Below are positions 53,398 to 62,048 of a stretch of 64,000 nucleotides of DNA, piece by piece (position 1 is the first letter of the stretch; every line of letters starts with the position of its first letter). This DNA is from DATBGZ01 sp963803115 (GTDB lineage: Bacteria > Actinomycetota > Actinomycetes > Mycobacteriales > Micromonosporaceae). Below the pieces are notes generated by a model. It did not search any database, was not told where the DNA came from, and saw nothing but the letters and a program-made list of their open reading frames with translations. Both the position numbers and the translations under genes were made by a program. The stretch lies in assembly GCA_963803115.1 (NCBI GenBank), contig CAWDLN010000008.1, positions 1-64,000 of the forward strand, in the 5' to 3' direction.

Positions 53398-53985
53398 CTA
53401 GGTTCGTTTGACTGTCGCAAGCCAGGCCGGTACGCCGTCGTGGAATCCGGTTTGGAGCCGTTCCGGCTCGATGGCAGCGACGGCCCAACCATTGATTGAG
53501 TCGAATGCCGCTCTCAGCTCGTCCTCGCTGACGGGGTGCGGGCCAAGGTCGGGTCCCTGGTCGCTGAAGCACAAGACGTACAACGTTGCATTGTGCTCCG
53601 TCACCGACGCGAGACTCGCCACGTACTCCGGTCGTTCGTCCGCGTCGAAGGTGTGGAACAGCCCGGAGTCCAGGACCGTCTCGAATGTGCGCCCCAAGCG
53701 CTCCAAGTGCAGCGCGTCCGCCGCCGCGAACTCGACGTCGGTCCCGCGGACGCGGGCCTTGTCTCGGGCGATCGCGAGCGCCGTCTCAGCAACGTCAACG
53801 CCCAGAACCGACAGTCCCTGGGCGGCGATGTGCAACGCGTTCTCACCGGTCCCGCAACCTGCATCGAGCACCGCTCCGGTGAATCCACCATCGGCCGCCA
53901 AGCGCACCACCGCTGGCTGCGGCTGACCGATGTCCCAGGGCGCAGGGCCGTCGCGGTACGACGCGTCCCAGGGCAGTCCCGACAT
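53398..53985 (-). CDS. Class I SAM-dependent methyltransferase
   Basis: 195 residues from MSGLPWDASYRDGPAPWDIGQPQPAV. AVLDAGCGTGENALHIAAQGLSVLGVDVAETAL is SAM motif I plus the acidic ribose-binding end of strand 2; FAAADALHL, TVLDSGLFHTFD and YVLCFSDQGP follow as in thiopurine-methyltransferase-like proteins. The frame is open upstream to 54108; a GTG at 54054 with GGAAGGGG before it is an alternative start. Substrate unknown. Confidence 0.82.
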   Translation of the reverse strand: MSGLPWDASYRDGPAPWDIGQPQPAVVRLAADGGFTGAVLDAGCGTGENALHIAAQGLSVLGVDVAETALAIARDKARVRGTDVEFAAADALHLERLGRTFETVLDSGLFHTFDADERPEYVASLASVTEHNATLYVLCFSDQGPDLGPHPVSEDELRAAFDSINGWAVAAIEPERLQTGFHDGVPAWLATVKRT

Positions 53986-54118
53986 CCGTTCGTGACTGGT
54001 CGGGCGCCGACCTCGCGACGGTTCGTCAGCGATGCCGCCGGATCGCTCCGACACACCGGCCCCCTTCCCGCACCTGATCCTTCTCTTTCGTTCGTGGCAC
54101 ACCTTCATCTAAGACGAC

Positions 54119-54148
54119 GTGGAGACCCGCCGGCCGGCGGGTCCCCAC
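54119..54148 (-). terminator. Strong hairpin after the ActP-like gene
   Basis: GTGGAGACCCGCCGG (54119-54133) and CCGGCGGGTCCCCAC (54134-54148) pair at 14 of 15 positions, 20 bases beyond the symporter stop on the minus strand. Confidence 0.75.
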
Positions 54149-54167
54149 GGTGCAGTGCAGTGTGTCG

Positions 54168-55832
54168 TTAGTGGGCGCCGACTCCCGTCAGCGACCGTAC
54201 CTCCAGCTCGGCGTACTTCTCCGTGTTGCGTTCACTGGACAGGATCGTCCCGAGCCAGCCGAACAGGAACCCCAGCGGAATCGAGATGATGCCAGGGTTA
54301 GAAAGCGGGAACCAATGCCAGTCGTTGTCCTTGAACATCGCCGTGGCGCTACCCGATACCACGGGAGAGAAGAACACGAGTACGACCGCTGAGATGAGGC
54401 CTCCGTAGATCGCTGCCGTGGCACCCGTCGTGTTGAAACGATTCCAGAACAGGGAGTAAAGAATCGCCGGCAGATTGCCCGACGCGGCCACCGCGAAAGC
54501 GAGCGCCACCAAGAACGCAACATTCAGGCGTTGTGCGTAGATGGCCAACGCGATCGACACGGCACCGATGATGAACGCCGAGATGCGGGCGACCACCACC
54601 TCCTGACGTTCGGTCGCCTGGCCCCGTTTTATCACGTTGGCGTAGAAGTCGTGCGCCATCGACGACGACGAGGCGAGCGTCAGGCCAGCCACGACGGCCA
54701 AAATCGTTGCGAACGCGACGGCCGCGATGACGGCGAGCAGAATCGTTCCGCCGGTGGCGCCGCCGAGATAGCGTTCACCCAGTGCCTGAGCCAGCTGGGG
54801 GGCGGCCGTATTCCCGGCCGGATCCTGCGCTGTGATCGCCTTGCCGCCAACAAGGGCCGCCGCGCCAAAACCGAGGGCGAGCGTCATCAGGTAGAAGAAC
54901 CCGATGATGCCGATGGCCCAGAGCACGGACTTCCGCGCAACCTTGGCACTCGGCACCGTGTAGAAGCGGATAAGGATGTGGGGCAGACCGGCCGTACCCA
55001 GCACCAGGGCGATGCCGAGCGACAGCAGGTCCAACTTGTTGTAGAACGTTTGCGTGGCGTCGCCCGCCACCTCCTTGCCATAGCGCAGACCGGGCTCGAT
55101 GAAAGCCGCTCCCTTACCGGAGGTTTCGGCAGCGTCGCCGAGCAGGCTGGAAAGGTTGAACTTGAAGGCCGATAGCACCAGCCCGGTCATCAGGATCGCG
55201 CCGAGCATCAGCATGAACGCCTTGATGATCTGTACATAGGTGGTGCCCTTCATGCCACCTACCGTGACGTACACGATCATCAGGGCGCCGACCATGACGA
55301 TCGTCGCCACCTTGGCCGTCTGTGCGTCCATGCCGAGGAACGTCTCGGTACCTCCTATGCCCAGCAGTAGCGATACCAGTGCTCCCGCACCGACCATCTG
55401 GGCCAGCAGATAGAAGACCGAGACAGTGACGGTCGAAACCGCGGCCGCAGTACGAACCGGGGGTTGCCTCATTCGGAACGCGAGCACGTCGGCCATGGTG
55501 AACTTGCCGGAGTTGCGCAGCAGTTCGGCCACGAGAAGCAGTGCGACCAGCCAAGCCACGAGGAACCCGATCGAGTACAGGAATCCGTCGTAACCGTAGA
55601 GTGCGATGAGGCCGGCGATACCGAGGAACGACGCGGCCGACATGTAGTCGCCGCTGATCGCCATCCCGTTCTGGAATCCCGAGAAAGTTCGGCCACCGGC
55701 GTAGAAGTCGGTGGCGTTACGGGTCTGGCGGCTCGCCCAGAATGTGATGCCGAGCGTGATGACCACGAATACCAGGAAGAGCGAGATCGTCAAGCTTCGC
55801 TGCGTGCCTGCGCTGACAGCTGCGTAGTACAT
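54168..55832 (-). CDS. Sodium:solute symporter, ActP/MctC-like monocarboxylate transporter
   Basis: 554 residues, about thirteen helices. ATDFYAGGRTFSGFQNGMAISGDYMSAASFLGIAGLIALYGYDGF, GLPHILIRFYTVPSAKVARKSVLWA, the AVVAGLTLASSSSMAHDFYANVI region and NVAFLVALAFAVAASGNLPAILYSLFWNRF are typical of acetate/pyruvate symporters (ActP, MctC). The start overlaps the stop of the DUF485 gene (TGATG), the standard yjcH-actP pairing. Imports short monocarboxylates with sodium or protons. Confidence 0.93.
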   Translation of the reverse strand: MYYAAVSAGTQRSLTISLFLVFVVITLGITFWASRQTRNATDFYAGGRTFSGFQNGMAISGDYMSAASFLGIAGLIALYGYDGFLYSIGFLVAWLVALLLVAELLRNSGKFTMADVLAFRMRQPPVRTAAAVSTVTVSVFYLLAQMVGAGALVSLLLGIGGTETFLGMDAQTAKVATIVMVGALMIVYVTVGGMKGTTYVQIIKAFMLMLGAILMTGLVLSAFKFNLSSLLGDAAETSGKGAAFIEPGLRYGKEVAGDATQTFYNKLDLLSLGIALVLGTAGLPHILIRFYTVPSAKVARKSVLWAIGIIGFFYLMTLALGFGAAALVGGKAITAQDPAGNTAAPQLAQALGERYLGGATGGTILLAVIAAVAFATILAVVAGLTLASSSSMAHDFYANVIKRGQATERQEVVVARISAFIIGAVSIALAIYAQRLNVAFLVALAFAVAASGNLPAILYSLFWNRFNTTGATAAIYGGLISAVVLVFFSPVVSGSATAMFKDNDWHWFPLSNPGIISIPLGFLFGWLGTILSSERNTEKYAELEVRSLTGVGAH

Positions 55833-56176
55833 CAGGCGCCTCCCCGTTCCATCCGCTGCTTGATGTCATCCGCCACCGGGTCGAGCTTGCGGCTTGCGAA
55901 CCGTGCGTAGCGCCAGGCGATCAGGAACGTCGTGAGGAATTGCAGGAGACCGAAGACCAGCGCCACGTTGACGTTGCCAATCACCTTCGTGCCCATGAAG
56001 TCGCGCGCGTACGCGGAGAGGATGACGTAGAGCGCGTACCAAAGGAGGAACGCGATCGTCATCGGGAAAATGAAGCCGCGCAAGGTCTTGCGCAGCCCGA
56101 CAAACTCGGGCGATGCCTGGACCGCTACGTAGGACTGCGGGTCCGGCGGCGCCCCGGTGTCCACCTGGGTGCTCAT
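55832..56176 (-). CDS. DUF485 membrane protein, partner of the symporter
   Basis: 114 residues with two helices: FIFPMTIAFLLWYALYVILSAYA and VNVALVFGLLQFLTTFLIAWRYARFASRKLDPVADDI. The YARFA...LDP ending is the DUF485/YjcH signature. These proteins are almost always encoded just before ActP-type symporters and presumably assist them. The 229 bases upstream (56,177-56,405) hold no gene and should contain the promoter. Confidence 0.9.
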   Translation of the reverse strand: MSTQVDTGAPPDPQSYVAVQASPEFVGLRKTLRGFIFPMTIAFLLWYALYVILSAYARDFMGTKVIGNVNVALVFGLLQFLTTFLIAWRYARFASRKLDPVADDIKQRMERGGA

Positions 56177-56405
56177 GTCACCACCTGCTCCGAAACGTTG
56201 GGACAGTGCGGGCGCAGTGCCCCCGTTCGACACCGGCGACCCTGGGCCGCACGTTAGGAACACCCAGCTGAGCAGGAAATATCCATTACCGCCGACGCGA
56301 CCAGACTGCGCCCAGCGGCCGCCCCGATGCGCCGAGCGGCCGCGTCGGCGCCGTTCAGCGGTCGGCAACGCCGGAAAGGTTACGTCGAAACCGTGTCGAC
56401 ATAGA

Positions 56406-58088
56406 TCACAAGCGCAGTGCGTCGGGTGCGTGCAGACGCAACATGGTGAGCCCAACGGCGCTTGGAATGCGGCGCCGAGTGGCGAGCGAAACACAGACCA
56501 TGACGGCGAAGGCGAGCGGAACGGTCCACGCGGCCGGATAGCTCAGCAGCGTGGCCGTAAGACCGTGGCCGGTCCGGCCCAGGAACGTGAGCAGTACTGC
56601 GGTCACCGCCGCACCTCCTCCGGCGAGGATGCCCGCCGCCGCACCCAGGTCGGTCAGTCCGCGCCACCAGATGCCGAGGACGAGCAGCGGGCAGAACGAC
56701 GAAGCCGCAACGGCGAACGCGAGCCCCACCACCAGAGAGACATCCAGGCTCGCCACTGTCAACGCGAGCACGAACGGAACCACGCCCGCCACGATCGAGG
56801 CGATCCGGAAGTCGCGCACGGATCCTGAATGGCTTCGGCCGATCACATCGGTGGAGAGCACGCCCGCCACGGAAGTCAGTAGGCCGGAGGCACTGGACAG
56901 GAAAGCGGCGAACGCGCCCGCCGCCACAAGAGCGCCGAGCAACTGGCCGGCGACCCCAGCGCCGAGGATGAGGCCGGGCAGGACAAGGACCACCGCATCG
57001 GTGTCACCGGTGAGCATGAGCGCGGGTGCGTAGACCCGACCCAGCACGCCGTACAAGGTCGGGAAAAGATAGAAAAGACCGACCAGGCCGAGCACCACCA
57101 ACGTGGTTCGGCGGGCGGCGGCCCCGTCCGGATTGGTATAGAAGCGAACCAGGACATGCGGCAGGCCCATCGTGCCGAGGAATGTCGCAAGAATCAGCGA
57201 GTACGCCGCGAACAATCCGCCGGTCCCGGTCTTCGGCAGTAGCCAGTGCGAGCCGGACGCCGTGCCGGCGACTTCGGGCACCGCGGCGCCGGCCGGAAAG
57301 GTCACCACAGTGCCCCCGGCGAAATCGTGGCGCCCCGGCTCGTAGCGCGCCTGACCGGCCGGCAAGGTCACCGTCGTCGGCACGGTGAACGTCAGTGTCG
57401 CCGTGGAGTCAAAGTGGACAGTCGTCGCGGCCGCGAACGTCTCGCCCGACAGCGGCGTCAGTTGTGGCCGCCCGTCGGCCTGCCAATGCAGCACCAGGAA
57501 CAGCACCGGAACCGCCAGCGCCGTGAGCTTGAGCCAGTATTGGAATGCCTGGACAAACGTGATCGCGCGCATCCCGCCCAACGCGACGTTGCCGGTGACC
57601 ACGGCGGCGACGAGCAGCGAGCCGACGATGTATGGCCCACCGGTCACCGTCTGCAGCGTGAGGCCCGCGCCTTGGAACTGAGGCACCAGGTAGAGCCACC
57701 CGATGAAGAGCACGAACGCGGCCGACAGCTTGCGCAGCCGGTTCGACCCGAGCCGCAGCTCGCAGAAGTCCGGCAACGTGAACGCGCCCGAGCGTCGAAG
57801 GGGCGCCGCCACGAACAACAGCAGCGCCAGGTACCCGGCGGCGAACCCGACCGGGTACCAGAGCATGTCGACGCCGTTCTTGAGTACCAGCCCGGCGACC
57901 CCGAGAAACGAGGCCGCGGAGAGGTACTCACCGCCGATCGCCGCCGCATTCCATCGTGGACTGACGGCCCGGGAGGCGACCAGGAAGTCCGACGTCGTGC
58001 GGGCCAGCCGTAGTCCGTAGGCGCCGATCACAACGGTGACCAGCGTGACGGCGATGATGGCGGGAAGCGCGAACGGACTATGCGTCAC
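56406..58088 (-). CDS. Sodium:solute symporter (second copy)
   Basis: 560 residues. TSDFLVASRAVSPRWNAAAIGGEYLSAASFLGVAGLVLKNGVDMLWYPVGF, GLPHVLVRFYTNPDGAAARRTTLVVLGLVGLFYLFPTLYGVLG and LVVGLAFAVAASSFCPLLVLGIWWRGLTDLG match the SSS family near ActP. Unlike the first copy it has a roughly 60-residue external insertion (FAAATTVHFDSTATLTFTVP...) before the middle helices. Overlaps the upstream small membrane gene by four bases and belongs to the LytS/LytTR operon. Confidence 0.9.
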   Translation of the reverse strand: MTHSPFALPAIIAVTLVTVVIGAYGLRLARTTSDFLVASRAVSPRWNAAAIGGEYLSAASFLGVAGLVLKNGVDMLWYPVGFAAGYLALLLFVAAPLRRSGAFTLPDFCELRLGSNRLRKLSAAFVLFIGWLYLVPQFQGAGLTLQTVTGGPYIVGSLLVAAVVTGNVALGGMRAITFVQAFQYWLKLTALAVPVLFLVLHWQADGRPQLTPLSGETFAAATTVHFDSTATLTFTVPTTVTLPAGQARYEPGRHDFAGGTVVTFPAGAAVPEVAGTASGSHWLLPKTGTGGLFAAYSLILATFLGTMGLPHVLVRFYTNPDGAAARRTTLVVLGLVGLFYLFPTLYGVLGRVYAPALMLTGDTDAVVLVLPGLILGAGVAGQLLGALVAAGAFAAFLSSASGLLTSVAGVLSTDVIGRSHSGSVRDFRIASIVAGVVPFVLALTVASLDVSLVVGLAFAVAASSFCPLLVLGIWWRGLTDLGAAAGILAGGGAAVTAVLLTFLGRTGHGLTATLLSYPAAWTVPLAFAVMVCVSLATRRRIPSAVGLTMLRLHAPDALRL

Positions 58089-58468
58089 CGATCAGGCCGT
58101 TCGACCAGGTCGGTGAACTCGGACTCGGTTCGCTCGGCGGACCGGAGGTACATCGCTCCGATCAGGAACAGGAACGGATAGGCGGCGACGCCGAGCAGGA
58201 GCCAGGGCAGTCTCACGCCCAGTACGTGTCCGGCGGCCACTTCGGGCGCGAGCGCGAACAGCAGCGGCAGCCCGCCCAGCGCGACCACGATCACCGCGGC
58301 GAACCGCAGCGCGTGCGCCAGCTGCGCCCGGATCAGCCCACGCAGCAGCACGTCTCCGACCGGACTCTGCTGCACCAGCTCCGTTGTCGTGCGCCGTTCC
58401 CGCGCGATCTCGGCCAGGACGATGCGGGTGCGCCCGGGCGCCGTCGTGACACGCTCCTCGATGGTCAT
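58085..58468 (-). CDS. Two-helix membrane protein, DUF485-like partner
   Basis: 127 residues. Helices FAAVIVVALGGLPLLFALAPE and WLLLGVAAYPFLFLIGAMYLRSAERTESEFTDLVERPD; the arrangement parallels DUF485 next to symporters, though the signature differs. The start at 58468 overlaps the response-regulator stop by four bases and the end overlaps the symporter start by four. Confidence 0.75.
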   Translation of the reverse strand: MTIEERVTTAPGRTRIVLAEIARERRTTTELVQQSPVGDVLLRGLIRAQLAHALRFAAVIVVALGGLPLLFALAPEVAAGHVLGVRLPWLLLGVAAYPFLFLIGAMYLRSAERTESEFTDLVERPDR

Positions 58469-59232
58469 CGTGACCACGATTGTTTGGCCGCCCGCACGAG
58501 CCGGTCCTTGAGCTCGCGGGTGTGTCGCCGAGCGACCGGCAGTTCGTCGCCACCGACGATGACCACATAGCCATTGTTGGTCATGCGGAGCTCGTCGATG
58601 TTGTGCAGCTGAACCAGGTACGACCGGTGGATCCGCACGAACCCGGCCTCCGCCCAGCGTTCGGCGAGAGTCGCCAGCGGAATCCGTACCAGATGGGAAC
58701 CGTCCACTGTGTGCAGTCGGGCGTAGTCTCCCTGTGCCTCCACCCACTGCACCGCCGAGCGCGGGAGCATTCGGGTGGTGCCGGCCAGCTCTACCGGGAT
58801 CATCGGGTCGTCCTCGCGCTCGCGGCGGCCGCTGCCCGCCGGATGCGAAGGCACGATCCGCGAGGCCAGCACCCGGCGCAGCGACTCGGCGATACGGTCG
58901 GCCCGGACCGGCTTGCGGACGTAGTCGGCCACGCCGAGGTCGAATGCCTCGGCCGCGCGGTCGTCGTAGGCCGTGACGAAGACAACCGCGGGCGGCCGGG
59001 CGAACCGGCCGAATACGCGGGCCAGCTCCATCCCGTCCAGTCCTGGCATCCGAATGTCGAGGAACACCGCGTCCACATCGTTGTCGCGGAGCACGCGGAG
59101 TGCGTCGGCAACATCGCTGGCCGTGTTGACCACCGACACCCGCGGGTCTGCGCGAAGCAGATAGGCGAGTTCGTCAAGCGCCGGCGGCTCGTCGTCGACG
59201 GCCAGCACCCGCAGGAAACCTCCGTCGATCAT
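58465..59232 (-). CDS. LytTR-family response regulator
   Basis: 255 residues. The receiver domain has LRVLAVDDEPPALDELAYLL, phosphoacceptor Asp59 in AVFLDIRMPGLDGME, FVTAYDDRA and VRKPVRADRI (Lys). The LytTR DNA-binding domain follows: VQWVEAQGDYARLHTVDG, FVRIHRSYLVQLHNIDELRM and LPVARRHTRELKDRL. Overlaps the kinase gene by four bases. In enterobacteria analogous pairs (BtsSR, YpdAB) control pyruvate transporters, so regulation of the adjacent symporters is likely. Confidence 0.93.
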   Translation of the reverse strand: MIDGGFLRVLAVDDEPPALDELAYLLRADPRVSVVNTASDVADALRVLRDNDVDAVFLDIRMPGLDGMELARVFGRFARPPAVVFVTAYDDRAAEAFDLGVADYVRKPVRADRIAESLRRVLASRIVPSHPAGSGRREREDDPMIPVELAGTTRMLPRSAVQWVEAQGDYARLHTVDGSHLVRIPLATLAERWAEAGFVRIHRSYLVQLHNIDELRMTNNGYVVIVGGDELPVARRHTRELKDRLVRAAKQSWSR

Positions 59233-60428
59233 GCGTGGGTCCGAACGTCGGCGCGGAACTTCGGCACTCGCATGCTCACCTTGGTGCCGGCTCCGAGTCC
59301 CGTCTCCACCACGAGCCCGAAGGCGTCGCCGAACGCGGCCCGTAGGCGTTCGTCCACATTGGCCAGACCGACGTGCTGCCCGACCTCGGGACCGATCTCG
59401 TCCGAGCCGTCGGCGCCGAAGAGCGCCGGGTCCATGCCGACGCCGTCGTCCTCAACCGTGATCGCGCATTCGGCTCCCGCATCCCGGGCCATGATGGTGA
59501 CCGTGCCCAGCCCCGGCTTACGGGACAAGCCGTGTCGTACCGCGTTCTCGACCAGCGGTTGCAGACACAGGAACGGCAGGCCGACCGGTAGCACCTCGGG
59601 GGCAATTTGAAGCCGGACCTGCAGTCCGTCGCCGAACCGCGCCCGCTCGATGGTGAGGTATCGGTCGATCGAGTGCAACTCCTCGGCGAGCGTCGTGTAT
59701 TCGCCGTGCGCGCGGAACGAGTACCGGGTGAACTCGGCGAACTCGAGGATGAGGTCGCGAGCCCGCTCGGGGTCGGTCCGGACGAACGAGGCGATCGCGG
59801 TCAATGCGTTATAGACGAAGTGCGGGCTGATCTGCGCCCGCAGCGCCCGTACCTCCGCCTTGGCCAGTCGCGCCCGGGAGGTGTCGAGCTCGGCGAGGGC
59901 CACCTGCGAGGCGACGAACCGCGCGGTCTCCAAGGTGGCTTGCACCAGCCCGGGCGTCGGATCGCCCTCGGTCAGGGCGGCCAACGCGACCCCGTCGTGC
60001 GAGCCGCCGACACACGGGGCGATGACGGCACCCCGGATCGGGCAGTCGAGGCGTTCGCAGCCGAGATCCTTGCCCCGCAGCACGGCAGTGCGGCCGGTGG
60101 TCACCACCCGCCGCAGTGCTGCCTCGAGTTGGGGGCGGTGGTGCTCACCGGGCCCGTCCAGCGCGAGCAACCGAGTGCTGTCTCCGATGCCCAATGCCAG
60201 GCTCCCGACCAGGGCGCGCAGGTGACGGACCGCCTTGGCGGCCGTACCGGCGTCCAAGCCGGCTCGCAATGGCTCCGCGGCCAGGCCGGCACGGTGGAGG
60301 ACGTCGTAAGTCGCCCGCTCTCCGGCTGTCGCAATGCCGCGGCGGCCGCGCGCACCGGTGATCAGATAAAGAGCGCCACACAACGCGAGGACCAGGACGG
60401 CGATGGCAACGCTCGCGGTCAGGTCCAT
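59229..60428 (-). CDS. LytS/YehU-type sensor histidine kinase
   Basis: 399 residues. One N-terminal helix (VAIAVLVLALCGALYLIT), a GAF-like middle (residues about 60-180, with CERLDCPIRGAVIAPC), then the His_kinase domain QISPHFVYNALTAIASFV (His203) and ATPase motifs LQPLVENAVRHGL, VEDDGVGMDP and HVGLANVDERLRAAFG. Has only one membrane helix, unlike multi-spanning LytS sensors, so it probably senses a cytoplasmic ligand through the GAF-like part (inference). First gene of the operon read 60428 to 56406. Confidence 0.92.
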   Translation of the reverse strand: MDLTASVAIAVLVLALCGALYLITGARGRRGIATAGERATYDVLHRAGLAAEPLRAGLDAGTAAKAVRHLRALVGSLALGIGDSTRLLALDGPGEHHRPQLEAALRRVVTTGRTAVLRGKDLGCERLDCPIRGAVIAPCVGGSHDGVALAALTEGDPTPGLVQATLETARFVASQVALAELDTSRARLAKAEVRALRAQISPHFVYNALTAIASFVRTDPERARDLILEFAEFTRYSFRAHGEYTTLAEELHSIDRYLTIERARFGDGLQVRLQIAPEVLPVGLPFLCLQPLVENAVRHGLSRKPGLGTVTIMARDAGAECAITVEDDGVGMDPALFGADGSDEIGPEVGQHVGLANVDERLRAAFGDAFGLVVETGLGAGTKVSMRVPKFRADVRTHA

Positions 60429-60523
60429 GTGCGCATCCTGGACGCCGCCGCCCGGAATTGTCCAGAGATCCGATCCGACGATCCGGGGCTTTGGGCATTA
60501 GCAGCTCAGCGGGGACAAGCGAC

Positions 60524-61111
60524 TCAGATCGCAGCAGGCTGCCGTTGAAGGCGCCCCATGACGTGCTCGACCAGCGTGACGAAGACGTGCTTGCTGGATT
60601 CGCGGTCACGCGCGTCGCAGAGGACCACCGGAACGCCGGGGTCGAGGTCGAGCGCGTCGCGTACCTTCTGCGTGGTGTGCCGTTGCTCGCCGTTGAAGCA
60701 GTTCACGGCGACGAGAAACGGAGTACCACGGCGCTCGAAGTAGTCCACGGACGGGAAGCAGTCCGCCAGGCGGCGCGTGTCGGCCATGACCACCGCGCCA
60801 AGCGCGCCGAGGGCCAGCTCGTCCCACAGGAACCAGAACCGGTCCTGGCCCGGCGTACCGAATAGATAGAGCACCACCTGGTCGGTGATGCTGATCCGGC
60901 CGAAGTCCATCACCACGGTCGTCGCGTTCTTTCCTTCGACACCGGTCACGTCGTCCGTGGCGACGCTCGCGTCGGTGAGAACCTCCTCCGTCTGCAGCGG
61001 CATGATCTCGCTACATGAGCCGACGAGGGTGGTCTTGCCGACCCCGAATCCGCCCGCGACGAGGATCTTCAGGGCGAGGGGGGCCCGCCGCTCAGAGCGC
61101 TCGTAGTCCAT
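60524..61111 (-). CDS. cvnD: Conservon GTPase-like protein CvnD
   Basis: 195 residues. P-loop LVAGGFGVGKTTLVGS (20-28), YLFGTPGQDRFWFLWDELALGALGAVVMADTRRLADCFPSVDYFE and FLVAVNCF. These small Ras-like proteins are the fourth member of streptomycete conservons, which act as membrane-associated G-protein-like switches in development. The NKxD guanine motif is replaced by NCF, as usual for CvnD. Overlaps cvnC by 20 bases. Confidence 0.93.
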   Translation of the reverse strand: MDYERSERRAPLALKILVAGGFGVGKTTLVGSCSEIMPLQTEEVLTDASVATDDVTGVEGKNATTVVMDFGRISITDQVVLYLFGTPGQDRFWFLWDELALGALGAVVMADTRRLADCFPSVDYFERRGTPFLVAVNCFNGEQRHTTQKVRDALDLDPGVPVVLCDARDRESSKHVFVTLVEHVMGRLQRQPAAI

Positions 61112-61619
61112 CGATCACCGCCTGCAGGATGCCCTCGTCGGGTGGATGGGTGGTCGCGTCCGACTCGAAGGTCGAGACCAGGCTTGCCTGCAACAGATCA
61201 CCGACCAAGACCCGGACGACCCCGACCGGAAGGTCCATCCGGGCCGCGATCTCGGCCACCGACAGCGCCGTCCGGGTGAGTGAAAGAATCGCCCGATGCT
61301 CGGGCTGGAGGTTGACGAGGTCAGCTTCCGGCGCGAAGAGCGTCTCCACGTAGGTGAGCAGTCCGAGCCCTCCCGTGATCGGCCGAGCCCGGCCGCCGGT
61401 GAGCGTGTATGGACGCACGACCGGGCCGGCCTCCTGATCCAGCCAGGAGTGGTCAGCCTCGTCGGGCTCTGGCGGGGGCCGCTCCCGCGCGGGCACCGCG
61501 CGGCCGGTGCCTATCCGCGGCGGCGCCCCCGAGCGGTGCGCGCCGGTCCACGATGTTCGGCCGCGGGCGGGCTGGCCCCTTGCCGGCCGCCCGAACGGGC
61601 GTGCTTCGTCATCCACCAT
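61092..61619 (-). CDS. cvnC: Conservon protein CvnC (DUF742)
   Basis: 175 residues with a Pro/Arg-rich N-terminus and the DUF742 winged-helix-like core VRPYTLTGGRARP, LQPEHRAILSLTRTALSVAEIAARMDLPVGVVRVLVGDLLQASLVST. DUF742 proteins are conserved between the Roadblock protein and the GTPase of conservons. The first 60 residues are low complexity. Confidence 0.9.
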   Translation of the reverse strand: MVDDEARPFGRPARGQPARGRTSWTGAHRSGAPPRIGTGRAVPARERPPPEPDEADHSWLDQEAGPVVRPYTLTGGRARPITGGLGLLTYVETLFAPEADLVNLQPEHRAILSLTRTALSVAEIAARMDLPVGVVRVLVGDLLQASLVSTFESDATTHPPDEGILQAVIDGLRAL

Positions 61620-61625
61620 CGGGCG

Positions 61626-62048
61626 TCATCCCACATCGGTCGGCGCGGCGGCCGGCCGCGACGGCGACGACAGGGTCTGGCCAACCCGCTTGACGAGCAT
61701 CGCCATCTCGTACGCGATCAGACCGATGTCTGAGGCGGCGTCGGCGAGCACCGCGAGGCAGGCACCGTGGCCGGCGGCTGTGACGAAGAGAAACGCGGAC
61801 TCCATCTCTACGATCGTCTGCCGCACGGTGCCGGCCTGAAAATGCCGGCTGGCTCCGCGAGCCAGGCTCTGGAACCCGGCTGCGATGGCGGACATGTGCT
61901 CGGCATCGGACTGGTTCAGGCCATTCGAGGTCGCCATCAACAGCCCGTCGACGGACAGGACGATGGCTCGTCGAGCCGAGGGCACCCGCTCGATGAGGTC
62001 GTCGAGCAGCCAGCCCAGCTCGTTGATCCCCTCAGGCGCCTGAGTCAC
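61626..62048 (-). CDS. cvnB: Conservon Roadblock/LC7 protein CvnB
   Basis: 140 residues. GINELGWLLDDLIERVPSARRAIVLSVDGLLMATSNGL is the Roadblock/LC7 signature; MESAFLFVTAAGHGACLAVLAD continues the fold. Such proteins regulate small GTPases like CvnD. The start overlaps the cvnA stop by four bases. Confidence 0.93.
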   Translation of the reverse strand: MTQAPEGINELGWLLDDLIERVPSARRAIVLSVDGLLMATSNGLNQSDAEHMSAIAAGFQSLARGASRHFQAGTVRQTIVEMESAFLFVTAAGHGACLAVLADAASDIGLIAYEMAMLVKRVGQTLSSPSRPAAAPTDVG

